The position numbers were made by a program, and so were the translations under genes. DNA of 64,000 nucleotides from Cordilura impudica (Eukaryota > Arthropoda > Insecta > Diptera > Scathophagidae): the NCBI GenBank assembly GCA_963682025.1, contig OY821517.1, positions 225,713,507 to 225,777,506 on the forward strand. Reading direction: 5' to 3'. Shown here in pieces: positions 22,058-32,608 of the stretch (positions are counted from its first letter, which is position 1; every line of letters starts with the position of its first letter). The notes beneath the pieces are model-generated. The model had not been told where the DNA came from and ran no database searches. It was given only the letters and a program-made list of their open reading frames with translations.

Positions 22058-22311
22058 TATATTGTATTAAAAATATCGGAACCAAAATGTTAAATGGACC
22101 ATTTTTGTAATGTTTGTTTCATAGCAAGCGATGAAAAATGTGGCAATGCGAGTTATTTTTTTTTTTTTTTTGAAGATAAAATTCTTCATTTGAATATTTA
22201 ATTAAAATTAATTTAAAGTATTCTTTTACAAGTGTGTCAATATTAATTTATAGCATAGAACTATAATCACATCAAACTTTATAGTAGTAAAAATAAACAA
22301 CTTGCAAAACA

Positions 22312-22500
22312 AAAGCTTTAGATTTGTATACAGTAAGTTTGGTTTTTTTTTGTTTATATGTGAACAATAAAAAAAATATGTTGGTGTTAGTAAACAACAA
22401 TAAGTAAAGCTTTAGATTTATATTCAGTAAGTTTGGTGTTTTTATATATATGTGAACAATAAAAAATATGTTTGTGTTAGTAAACAGCAAAAAGTAAGGC
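22312..22500. repeat. Tandem repeat, two ~92-bp units
   Basis: Units start AAAGCTTTAGATTT at 22312 and 22406, and a partial third start (AAGGCTTAGG) lies at 22496. Shared blocks include CAGTAAGTTTGGT and ATATGTGAACAATAAAAAA. The surrounding 22062-22311 is AT-rich with no gene seen. Confidence 0.85.
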
Positions 22501-23560
22501 TTAGGTTTGTGGGGGTTTGTGAATTTGCTTCCTACCACAGTATGGTTGAACTTTGCTTTTAGTTTTGTATGGGGAATAGGGTATCGTATAGTCGGTGTAG
22601 ACCTCGTTGTTCACTCTTGCACTAGAATCGTGAGTAAGAAACGCCATAAACACACTGCTTAAGTTATCACAGAATGTTAACAATTGACGCGTTAAACTAA
22701 ATCACCAAATATTGGTGAATATGCAGATAAAAATATGAATTATAAATAATGTAGATGCTCAAGAGAAAAAAAACTAAGCGGTGGAACTCAACATCTGTGG
22801 GTTCCCGAGGACGACTTCTGGCTAAACTCTGGTAATTGACCCGAGTCTGGATTCGGAATATTTGTGTCATACGAAATTATGTTCGCTGGGGACAAGTAAT
22901 TTGTATCTGTCCAATTGAGTAAATCTCGTTTATCATTACATTTTCTGTAGAGAAAACGCATACTGAAAAAAAGGGGTTACAGCTGCTTTCTTGTTGATAT
23001 TTTTATTGGAAGAATATTTTGTATATATTTCGAAGTTCCCATTAATGCAATATCGCAGAATTTCCCTTTCTAAAATTTATATATCTCTGGCAACTGAAGG
23101 AGAAATGGTGAACCAAATTGGAAAAGCATAGGAAATTACTGAACTAATGGCAACTTTATATATCAGGAGTTTTGTAGTGTTTATTAAATTTCACCGGATT
23201 CTGAAATGTAACTCCATCGAGTAAAAGATGAAGACATTTGCTTTCGGCAACAACAAATCTTGAGCATTTACTAGAAGCGTTTCTTATGCAGATAGCTTCC
23301 AGGTTTTATAATATTCATAGTATTTACTGAGCAATGGAATGCCAATTTATTTAGCGCTGCACTGGGCGATTCATCAAGAGAAAAAATTAAACAATAATCA
23401 GCATAGAGCTTTAGCTTTAGAATCCTGAACCTCATGTGAGAAATCATAAAGTTAAAGATTGAATAGAAAAGGAGCCAGTACACTCCCTTGTGATAAGACA
23501 ATATCACATTGTTTTGCTTGAATAACAATTGTACGGCTCCAATATGGAAAATAAATAGTG
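22500..23560 (-). pseudogene. LINE reverse transcriptase relic (Jockey-like)
   Basis: Read on the minus strand, 23520-23440 gives SQGSVLAPFLFNL, the RT block A/B motif, and 23410 gives LKLYADYCLIFSL, where YADD is expected (second Asp changed to Tyr). Farther on, about 23160-22980, SYAFPIWFTISPSVA, ILEREILRYCING and VTPFFQYAFSLQKM fit the thumb and C-terminal region of Jockey-type ORF2. Open pieces down to 22500 probably hold the C-terminal tail. Many stops and frameshifts make it dead. The clade is inferred from motif style only. Confidence 0.7.
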
Positions 23561-23678
23561 TAAAAAAATTAATTTTATTATGTTTGTGGTCATATAGTGC
23601 CCAAAGTTGGAAAAAAAGAGCGAAAAAATTTGTTAACTCCGGAATTTAGCTTTGCATATACGCAAGATTTCGAAGTGA

Positions 23679-24083
23679 TGGAGATTTCACGCACAACACT
23701 GTGTACAGGTAATTGCTATAGCACTACTTGAAAATGGTTTCATCGACGAAGAGGACACTTACATCTGGGTAAAAGTTCCAAACGGTCGTGATAAAACCAG
23801 GTGCTATGCATGCATTATTTATGAAACAAATAAGAGGAAGTTGAAGACAGAAGCATATGTTGCAGCTTTTTTCGCCTCACTTACAGTAATACGCTCTAAT
23901 GGTGCCGAACCACATAAAGCTCAGAGTCCTGAGATTATATCCGCATGGGCACTCGAAAGTTGTTTCTCCTTGCCATCGAATTTGCAAGATCCCGATTATG
24001 CGCCCAATGTCGAAGATGATGAACCAGAACCGCTAACACAAAATGAAATGGATTACATTGGGCTTCTTAATTTTAACTTTTGA
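23679..24083 (+). pseudogene. Unrecognised coding remnant, 134 codons open
   Basis: Open from 23679 to TGA at 24081-24083, with codon use and composition that look protein-like. Examples are LLENGFIDEEDTYIWVKVP, KTEAYVAAFFASLTVIRSNG and an acidic end (NVEDDEPEPLTQNEMDYIGL). No ATG start or clear splice site was found. The preceding sequence (DGDFTHNTVY in another frame) suggests a one-base frameshift near 23705. It lies antisense inside the first intron of the Snap25-like gene. I do not recognise it; a decayed transposase or a gene fragment is possible. Confidence 0.4.
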
Positions 24084-24164
24084 TAGCTGAGCTCTACTCT
24101 GACTACATCCAGTAATAAGTTTATTTATAAATAAGTAATGAGTGAAATAAAAATCATAACTTAC

Positions 24165-24263
24165 ATCATCAGCAACGCTGTTTGCTTTTATTTGCAATTC
24201 TTCTAATTCTGTTTTGGGCACCTGCGGTGCAGTGACTTCTTCCGTATTTTCTACTGACGGCAT
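24165..24263 (-). CDS. Snap25: Snap25-like SNARE, first coding exon (partial gene)
   Basis: The exon encodes 33 residues from ATG (24263): MPSVENTEEV, then PQVPKTELEELQIKA and SVADD. It closely resembles my recollection of the Drosophila Snap25 N-terminus (EEV.APQVPKTELEELQI). SNAP-25 is the plasma-membrane t-SNARE that, with syntaxin and synaptobrevin, drives synaptic vesicle fusion; this piece begins its first SNARE helix. A consensus donor GTAAGT follows immediately (24164-24159 on the minus strand). An acceptor, TTCTTTTCAG, lies 1 bp upstream of the ATG. No second exon is visible down to position 1, so the intron exceeds 24 kb. In Drosophila the gene is also in heterochromatin. Confidence 0.85.
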
Positions 24264-24484
24264 ACTGAAAAGAAGAGATGTGTTTTAGTATACAAAGAAA
24301 CTAATCATTAGGATGTTTCATATCGCGAATTCATAAGGTGTACTAAAGTTGTATGTTGTAAAAAAATATAAGACGTCAAATAGTACATATATATTTATGT
24401 GAACAACCTGTCATATATTCATATACTACAAAGTGAAAAAATCTAACAAAAGCTAAATAATTGTTCTTTTACGCAAAAACTTAC

Positions 24485-24528
24485 CTGAATGTAAGAATTT
24501 CCTTCCGTTTTTTATTTATTTCTACCAT
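24485..24528 (-). other. Probable upstream exon of the Snap25-like gene
   Basis: CATTCAG is followed by GTAAGT (donor at 24484), and the acceptor before the coding exon gives an intron of about 220 bp (24265-24484). An ATG at 24528 in this exon is in frame with the Snap25 start across the splice and would add about 15 residues (MVEINKKRKEILTF). More likely it is 5' UTR with the main start at 24263; both readings are possible. A TATATAA-like stretch lies 55-65 bp farther upstream (24585-24595). Confidence 0.5.
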
Positions 24529-25780
24529 TTTTGCCACAATAGTTACAAGAAACGTACAAAAAATATTTGGAATAAACTATAAAAGCTGATTATATAGTAA
24601 ACAAAGAACAGCTGATCACATAGTCACCGCAAAAACATAGCTTCTAACGTTGTATTGTCGTATAATTTTTTTTTATGCAAAATATCAACAACAATTACAC
24701 AACTGTTGCAAAATTTTAGCACATACGACGATTTAGGGTTGTGAATACCCTAAATCTTAATTTTAATTATTATTGTCGTTATTACGTTTAATTTTTTATG
24801 AAAATTTTGCCGGAATTTTAAAATCTAGGCTCCCCGAAAAAAATATTATTTCTCCAAAAGTTTGTATATATATAACAATCAATATATACAAACTGATCAA
24901 AACCAAGTAAGAACATTACATTTGGTTACATATACCTACAATACGATATTCCACACAATGAATTTAAAAAAGGGTCATAAATAAAACAGGTTTAATGTAG
25001 AAAGTTTTAGTAAACCAAATTTATGTGGCATTTTATAAATTAGTTGCCCGCAGATACGAAAAATTTCATACCGTATGCTATTTTTTATATAGGGACTAAG
25101 TCGAAAAAGGTCGATTATGACCATATTTACTAAATTCACTTATACGATGGCGGTTTGACATTTCCGTGACTTTTTGAACTTCCATCCTATTTAAGTGTTT
25201 ATGCCAATTACTTTGTGTTTGACAAAAGTAAATTTGGAGTATGTAATGAGACTGGTTTTTACTTTTTGAACAAAGGTGGCACTGAGATGTGGGCTGCGGC
25301 TGTAGCTCGCCGGAATGGGAGGTTCTTTTTTTTGGTTCTATCTCAGATACATGTAGTGGAAAGTGCCAATTTTTACATTCCCAGCAACACTGAACAACCA
25401 CCAGTGTTAACGATGAACGCGTTCTCATGAGTTACAACAATCTTACGCATTCGTCTGTTTCACGGGGATATATTAGGGATCAAATGTCGTTTTGGGAGTT
25501 GGATATAGGTGTTCTTCCCAATAGGATGCCCGCCCCATTTTTAGCCATTTTCAGCTAACCTTTGGCATTTCGTGGCCTGGAAACATAATTAGAAATGCCC
25601 ATCTTCAACCTTTCCCAATAACTTAATACATCTTTCCTTTTTTTTTTCTTTATCTCATGTTAATAAATACGATTTGTTTGTTCTCCTTTTTTTTGTTATT
25701 TATAAAAAAAATTAAATTTAAGCTTATTGCATATACAATATTTCATTTACTTATACATATATACAATGTATATTATACAT
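24529..25780. other. Region upstream of Snap25-like gene; no gene recognised
   Basis: AT-rich DNA with a moderately GC-richer island at 25090-25560. Short ORFs on both strands there (25096-25430) lack recognisable motifs and look like chance frames or an old repeat. Nothing else is supported. Confidence 0.5.
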
Positions 25781-26846
25781 GTATATATATTTTTTTTATT
25801 CAAACAAAACGGAAATACTGAATAATAGGAAGAAGATAAAAACCAAATGGTTTTGACCATCAAAAAGTTGTGAAGAAATTCTTAATATTATGATATGCTC
25901 CTAATTACCGATCGATCTGAGATTAAGGTAACAATTTCTTCCTTTTCTATCGTATTTTTGTTTTGTTTGAATTGTAAAAATTTCCATATATACATTAGCC
26001 TGTCCCGTCCTTGAATGAGAAAAATGTTTTTTCGAGCTACACTTTCGCAAGAGGTATCAAAATTTGCGTAATTTTATACAGATTACGGTAAAAGTAATAA
26101 AATTGGAATTTCCTGCCATCTTGAGGGCTCTACTTTTGAAAATGTTTGTAAAAACATAAACCATATGCTTAAAATAATAAAAAATATGCGAAACACAAAT
26201 TTATTTTATTAATATATTTTATACTTGCAATAAAATAAAACAATACAAGAAAATAAAACTTATAAAAAATGACTAACACTTAAAATTTAAACATATCTTT
26301 GTGACCAAAATTTGTATATATATTTTTTTTATTCAAACAAAACGGAAATACTGAATAATAGGAAGAAGATAAAAACCAAATGGTTTTGACCATCAAAAAG
26401 TTGTGAAGAAATTCTTAATATTATGATATGCTCCTAATTACCGATCGATCTGAGATTAAGGTAACAATTTCTTCCTTTTCTATCGTATTTTTGTTTTGTT
26501 TGAATTGTAAAAATTTCCATATATACATTAGCCTGTCCCGTCCTTGAATGAGAAAAATGTTTTTTCGAGCTACACTTTCGCAAGAGGTATCAAAATTTGC
26601 GTAATTTTATACAGATTACGGTAAAAGTAATAAAATTGGAATTTCCTGCCATCTTGAGGGCTCTACTTTTGAAAATGTTTGTAAAAACATAAACCATATG
26701 CTTAAAATAATAAAAAATATGCGAAACACAAATTTATTTTATTAATATATTTTATACTTGCAATAAAATAAAACAATACAAGAAAATAAAACTTATAAAA
26801 AATGACTAACACTTAAAATTTAAACATATCTTTGTGACCAAAATTT
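25781..26846. repeat. Exact tandem duplication, two 533-bp copies
   Basis: 25781-26313 and 26314-26846 read identically, starting GTATATATATTTTTTTTATTC. Each copy contains about 215 bp outside and about 318 bp inside the left end of the neighbouring DNA transposon. It must be very recent, or be an assembly artefact. Confidence 0.92.
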
Positions 26847-29474
26847 GGCATTTCTGCTCGTGACTTTAAACTGGTTCTAATAAGGCCATCTCTAGAAGCA
26901 GCGTTAGTTACACTTTGAGGGGCCTCTGTTAACAGTTTAACACATCTTTCCACAGCTTGTGTGTGACAAGGAAAGTCAACAATTTCCAAGCTGTTATCTT
27001 TTGCCATGATTTGAAGGTCCTCATTAGAAATATGATGAAGAACCGGCGGTGCTGTAACCCTACACCCATGCCATACAATAATTTCGGTGTAATCTCCAGC
27101 AGAGAAGTTAATTTTTTGGTTTAAATACTCTGTGTTTAGTGGTACTTTCAGCTTCTCTAGCTTTGATTATTCTTTGCAATGCCAGTTCCCGAATGTGGTC
27201 TCTATCATCAAACAGCATACTGACAAGTAGATTTTCCGGGTGAGCAAAAAAGCATTTCTTTCGATAACAGAATCCACAAATGATCTCATATTTTCAGTTA
27301 AAAAACGAGAGTACATAATCAGATGAAAAATATGTTTGGCTCATTCTTTAAAAGACGTTTTTGTTTGATTAGGAACCAAGTCGGAGCGTATACTTTAACA
27401 ACGTAATTGACAAGCAGTTGCAAATTTTCTGATGGATTAAGGGTACTTACGTAAACTCTGAGTAGATGATTACCAGAGTTAAGCCATATCGAGTGCGCAA
27501 TTTTTCTAGGTTTACGGCTTGCCAACTCAGGGCTACAATAACCAGTTTGTAGAGCTTTACATATCTCATAAATATATTTTTGATGCGTACTTGGTTCAGC
27601 GACCACATTTTCGGCAAGTGAGGCAAATTACCAGCAACCGCACAAAAATACACCGCAGTTTCATTTTCACAAGTAGCTTATTGTTTTCCAATAATTCCAG
27701 AATATTCTCTAGGTCCCGAAGTGCAACAATCTAAATTCAAGAATAATTGACGAAGGGGTAACTCATTGGCATGGAGCATACAAACACACCATTATAGCGG
27801 TCTCTTCAAATACTCCTCCAAATATTGAATAACGCCACCTTTCCAACTGGTATTAGTTGCAGTTCCGTCACATCCAATGCAAATCACGTCATCTAAATTC
27901 AAACCTTCATTTTCTAATAAAATAGTGGTCGAAGTTAGAATGCCCTTTGCAGTGCCACGACTTGGCGTTGTGTGACCCAAATAAATTGATTCAGGTTCTT
28001 CTAAAATTGAGAGTTGTTCTTCCAAAATTTCTTTGCCATGGTAACGATCCCCTATTTTCGCACTTATCAGAGTCTTGTCATTTCGTCCATAAAGTAAATG
28101 CTTTTAATAACAATACCTCCAATGTCTTTTGAAGTTTCTTTCCGGACTTTAGATACAGCTCTGTGTGTTTTGTTTTTATCGATTACCAGAGTTAAATTTA
28201 AGCCGAAGTCAGTCAAAACAGCAGCAGAATGAGTCGATAAACCGTATCTATGACAGACCTGTGCAACTGTTGGAAATGGCAATGTATTCCGATTCGTCGT
28301 TGAAGTCGAAGGTGTATCTGTCGAAAGTGTGTTAGAAGGAGATGCCTCCATTATCGGAAACGTTTCTAGGGAAGATTGACACAGTGAAACTTCATCACAA
28401 TTTTCTGGGATAGAATCGGTTTCTTCAGTAGAATGCTCCTTTTTTTTCTGCCCTTATGGAATGTTCAGTTTGTCTCTGCTTTCGTTTTTTTAATCGAGCT
28501 GTGTCTTTTTTATCAACTCCACATATAACCATTTTTCTGTAATTTCTTTTATCCAAGAAAAAACTTCTTTCATTGATTGGAACTTTCTTAGGTTTTTAAC
28601 AAGAACAAAATTCAATGAAGTGCATTTGCAAGCAGCAATGTCGAAAAGCTTCTCAGATGACTCCAAAAAACACTTAAGTTTGTTTTCGAAACCATGTTAA
28701 CGTTAGCTTTTGGGGTATCTTTTCAAATTGATGTACTTTTTAAAATAGGATTTGAATAACAGAATAACTCGTTCCTTTGTTACGATTGGAATCGAAGCTT
28801 TGGTCCAAATACGACACAAGTTGTCTCACTACACCTCGAACTCATTTTTTTTAAATCACGAACACCGCTCTTAATACTGTTACTATCGCAACTGATTTAT
28901 GTATTATAAATTAGTTTAGTTTTTGTTGTTTCAGTTTTCTTTTTTGGGGCAAACCCAATTTACGTATTTTGCTTTTAGTAAATAAAAAAAAGTTGATTTT
29001 GAAGTGTTGCCAAATTTTTTTTATTTCATGTTCATGGGTTTCTATATTTTAGGGAGTAAGCTGTAACTATAAAAGGAACTTAAAACTGGTTCGTAATAAA
29101 CAACCGTAAGAATTTGAAAGTGAATGTTTTGGGTCCTGCAAAAAAAATTTTTCCGGAATTTTTTTTTTTATAAAAAATTTGTTATAACCGGTGTACGTTA
29201 TAAATGAACTCTGCTGTGTCTAGCAAATTCGTAGTCGCCGGTAAAGTGTGGTTATTATATAAAGTCGTGGCATATTTAGTTTAGGTGTCGAAATTAAGGA
29301 TAGCGAAATATAATCATGAAAATAAATACTTTCCAAAACTTGAAAGATCGGTAGAGCCCTAAAGATATAGTTTCATTGTATTTTTAAAATCATTTTGGTA
29401 ATCTATGATCAGTTACGCAAATTTCGGGAGGTCTTGCGTTAGGGAAATCTAAAAAAAATTTCGGGACAGCCTAA
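26528..29474 (-). mobile_element. DNA transposon relic with long imperfect TIRs
   Basis: The left end TACATTAGCCTGTCCCG (26523 region, also at 25990 in the duplicated copy) is inverted at 29450-29474 as TACATTAGGCTGTCCCG. Similarity continues inward for about 170 bp in scattered blocks (AATTTGCGTAA, GGGCTCTAC). It encloses a transposase-like pseudogene on the minus strand. The superfamily is not assigned. Confidence 0.65.
26816..28560 (-). pseudogene. Transposase-like protein of an unnamed arthropod family
   Basis: Readable blocks in order on the minus strand: basic N-terminus (GVDKKDTARLKKRKQRQTEH, 28530); an STP-rich linker and FPTVAQVCHRYGLSTHSAA (28290); YGRNDKTLISAKIGDRYHGK (28095); VICIGCDGTATNTSWKGGVI (27870); MLHANELPLRQLF (27775); RKPRKIAHSIWLNSGNHLLRVY (27510); and a C-terminal HTQAVERCVKLLTEA with RDGLIRTSLKSRAEMPNFG (26950-26830). 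I recall similar multicopy proteins in arthropods and hydra, but I do not know the family name or chemistry. Several frameshifts and stops are present. Confidence 0.6.
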
Positions 29475-29851
29475 TGTACATATCCCCTTCTTTTTTGTGG
29501 GTTTTAACATTTTCTTATAATTGTATAAACTTAAGTGTTTACTGTTTTTACAAATTTAATTTATTTTATTTTTATTACTTCGATATTTTAATTTTCATTT
29601 TTTTTTTTTTTTTTTTTTTTTGGTTGTTACAATTTTTTTTTAATCTTAACTATATATATATATTTGAACGAAATAAAAAGACTTACTGCTCAATATTTAC
29701 ATTGGCTATGTTGTTTATGCCGCTGTCGCCATGTAGGTGAGCTTGTGTTTTCTGTTACTACTGGATCCGAGTGTTGTTGCTGATAATCTGCTGTTGCTTG
29801 TGTTGAAGTTCCAACTTTTACGGTTAGGAGTGTTTCGTTGCTGTAGTTTTA
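29475..29851. other. AT-rich spacer with T-run
   Basis: T(22) at about 29600-29622 and (AT) stretches. No gene is seen; the short plus-strand ORF here is low-complexity. Confidence 0.5.
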
Positions 29852-30175
29852 AGTTTTAATGATGTTGACTGTTTTTTTTGTGCTTACAATTTGTAGTTTG
29901 TTACACTATTTTAGTTTTTAACAATATTTAATACAACTTTTATTCTGTTGCCTAGTTTTAAGATGATGTTGACTGTTTTTTTTTTTTTTTTTGTTACAAC
30001 TTGAGTTGGTTACACTATTTTAGTCTTTAACAATATTTATTACAACTTTTAATATGTTGCCTAGTTTTAAGATTTAATAATGTTGACTGTTTGCTTTGTG
30101 GCTACAATTTGTAGTTTGTTACACTATTTTAGTTTTTATTACAACTTTTAATCTCTCTCATGTTGTTTTAAGATT
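29852..30175. repeat. Tandem repeat, three ~110-bp units
   Basis: Units begin with (GA)TGTTGACTGTTT at about 29862, 29965 and 30080, and share TTTGTTACACTATTTTAGT and ATTACAACTTTTAAT. They vary in the length of the T-run. No coding potential is seen. Confidence 0.85.
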
Positions 30176-30746
30176 TATGTTGTGAATTTTGTTGTGGACT
30201 ATAATTGTGTAGTTGTATAAATCTTTTATTGGAATGATGTATTGCTCAACCAATTAAATCTGGTTCTGTTATCTTATTTTCGTGTGTGAACTTCCTACGT
30301 TTATTATATTTTCTCAAACGAATCACGTTTTCATCGAGTGTAATGCTGCTAAGTCTCTAGTCAAATATAGTTATTAAATGTGTTTTGTTTCCTTTTCTTA
30401 TTTATGTAGACCGCTATTCATTTTTTTTTTTCTAAATCTTTAGACAACTTTTAATTGTTTTTTCTTTCCGCTATCGTTGTCATTAACTGAACTACCCACG
30501 CTGTAATAAATTTTAACGCGTCATTTCAAACTATGTCTCCTCTGTTTGTCTGTCCTTCGTCTAACCTTTTTGACCGCCGCCCTTTTCAATGACGTATTTG
30601 TCAACCCTTTCGTTATGTTTTATTTATTATAATATGGCACTACCGCCGATCAGATATGACTTATTGTGAATTTACCAACGAGTGCGCCTAAAAAACTTAC
30701 GAACAGTTGTCAAGGAATTTAACAAAGTTAACAAAAGGAATAGAGC
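30176..30746. other. Unannotated spacer before 412-like provirus
   Basis: About 570 bp with normal base mix and no ORF of interest. It ends at the AAAG target site (30747-30750). Nothing is supported. Confidence 0.5.
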
Positions 30747-30750
30747 AAAG

Positions 30751-31458
30751 TGTGGTGTATGCATGACGTCACACACAAACTGAATGAACAATGAAAGTAT
30801 GTGTCATGCATAACGATACAGCCAATGTTGTGTTAAGTTGTAGACATAGAGGCGCGTATAACAAGTGTTCATAAAAAGAACAAGTGTGACTAAATATGTA
30901 TGAATATCCCGGATCAGCAACAAATTAATAAGCAATCATATTTGTTTTGATTTAATGTAAACAATTAGAGTAAAGGTTTAGAATTACCGTAATAAAACCA
31001 AACCAATCCATTGCAATGGAAATATTTTTGAAGTGTTGAGTAACATTCGAAAATCAAAAAAGCTACTCAATGCCCTATAAATTTTAAAGAAGAAATGCTT
31101 TCTAAAATTGCTGGGATATTGATACAAATGCACATAGTTAAGATAGGTCTAAATAGAAAACTTAAACTGTAAATATATCAAGAAAAGATTGAGTGACTTT
31201 ACAAATGTCACTCAATACTAGACTAGTATTAAGATTTTCATAGTAGCTTTATAAGTAGAAGAAATTGTAAATAAAGCAACAATTTGTCTTTGGACAATGA
31301 AAACAAAACAACTTCGCTTATAATTACTTTTAAATAGCGAATAGGAACGCTCCTTTAAGTTGAGCGTTTAGGTCTTGAAGTAAATCAAGAACAGGACCAC
31401 CGCTCCAAGTTGATGAGCGAAGGTTTCAGTAGATCCTTTACGGACCTGAAACATTACA
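30751..31458 (+). repeat. 5' LTR of 412-like provirus
   Basis: It begins TGTGGTGTATGC and ends AAACATTACA. It is repeated at 37969-38669. The 5' copy has GACGTCACACACAAACTGAATG where the 3' copy has a shorter segment. Confidence 0.95.
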
Positions 31459-31476
31459 TGGCGATCCTAGCCAAAT
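31459..31476 (+). promoter_or_regulatory. Primer-binding site TGGCGATCCT
   Basis: It lies directly after the LTR and shares 10 bases with the PBS at 14930 and 45842 (minus). Confidence 0.85.
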
Positions 31477-31758
31477 ATCCTTATATTTATAAGAAGAGCT
31501 CCTAGTTTGAGCTGGAAAGGCACCTAATCCACGCCGGGGATTAGAAGGATTGTCCGGCCAAAGGACAATCAGGATAATCAACAAACAGAAGAAGATGCTC
31601 GCAACACCAGGCGGAACGAGTATATAAAGAAAATTTTTTTTTAAAAACAATAAAAATAGTGTGCTCTTAAGTGAGAACCTATTAGGGTGCGGAGGCGATT
31701 TCGCCCGTGCACAAGGTTTAGGCAGTAAAATAAATAAAAGAAAATATAATAACAAATT

Positions 31759-32052
31759 ATGAATGAGAGTCGGGTCGGTCCGAGACCACTTTCAATAGAA
31801 GACTACTTAAAAAGAAGCAGAGCTAAACCAGCGGAGAAGCCTTTAAACATCCCAAAGGTAAAACCACCGAAGCGTCGTGGTGGGTTTTTAGTAAACAAGA
31901 GGAGAGAATTGGCAATCATCAAAAGAATAGTCAATTCATCACCACCTCCAGCGTGGGATTTAACAGCCAAGTACTGGGTCAGGATAGACGAGATCGAGAA
32001 GATGATAGATACCCATATGAAGATAAAGAAAATAGAATTAAAAGAAAATTAG
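31759..32052 (+). CDS. Leader ORF A: basic protein of 97 aa
   Basis: A proline- and lysine-rich protein (KPLNIPKVKPPKRRGGFLV, then NKRRELAIIKRIV) occupies the position between PBS and gag. The frame is intact in an element whose gag is broken. A similar basic small ORF sits in the same place in the nested element at 15104 and in the minus-strand element at 42428. Small leader ORFs are known in the 412 group; I do not know a function. Confidence 0.6.
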   Translation: MNESRVGPRPLSIEDYLKRSRAKPAEKPLNIPKVKPPKRRGGFLVNKRRELAIIKRIVNSSPPPAWDLTAKYWVRIDEIEKMIDTHMKIKKIELKEN

Positions 32053-32196
32053 AATGTTAAAGATATTATTTTTTTATATATAAATTTCATAAAATTTTAT
32101 ATTATTTTTTATATAAATTCAAACAGTGTGTTATTTTCAAATAACAATTAAAAACTTTTAGTAATAAAAAAAAAGAAAAAAAATTTTTTTTTTAAT

Positions 32197-32319
32197 ATGA
32201 AGATTTTTAAAATAACTATTATTGTTGTAATATTATTAATGATTCTGTCTATAATAGCGATTTTAGTAAAGATATATATAACCAACACAGTGGTGTATAA
32301 AGTAAATAAGTTAGCATAG
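32197..32319 (+). CDS. Leader ORF B: 40-aa single-span membrane peptide
   Basis: ATG at 32197, TAG at 32317-32319. After MKIFK comes a continuous hydrophobic segment (ITIIVVILLMILSIIAILV), then a short KIYITNTVVYK tail. It is the positional counterpart of the 73-aa membrane ORF of the nested element (15423), but lacks the MGxxxS start. It is too small to be certain. Confidence 0.5.
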   Translation: MKIFKITIIVVILLMILSIIAILVKIYITNTVVYKVNKLA

Positions 32320-32608
32320 TTATTTAGGACAAGAGCAAATGGAAAATTTAGTATCCATCAAGGACACGCTCTTATCGTTATTTGAATAGATTATTAATAT
32401 ATATGAAAATAAATTTAAAAGAGATTTATGATAAGCATATAGATTGGGTAATATTTTTTTATAATAATTTCACCCATAGTAATAGTTTTGAACAGGAAAT
32501 GGTTTGACTTCATGCTAGCAATTAATAACTATAAGAAATGAGATTTTAATTATTTTAACAGACATTACATTTAGCGGAAACATTTCATAGCAACATTACA
32601 TGAAATAA

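Noticed and set aside
22786..22960. Possible host exon ending SQKSSSGTHRC on the minus strand
   Set aside because: At first it looked like a spliced exon, but the preceding frame reads as the C-terminal region of a LINE ORF2, and no donor/acceptor pair fits in phase.
25096..25430. Overlapping ORFs on both strands
   Set aside because: No motif recognised on either strand; GC-richer local sequence explains the open frames.
31438..31755. 105-codon minus-strand ORF
   Set aside because: Lies over the PBS and leader of the plus-strand provirus; no motif, so a chance frame.
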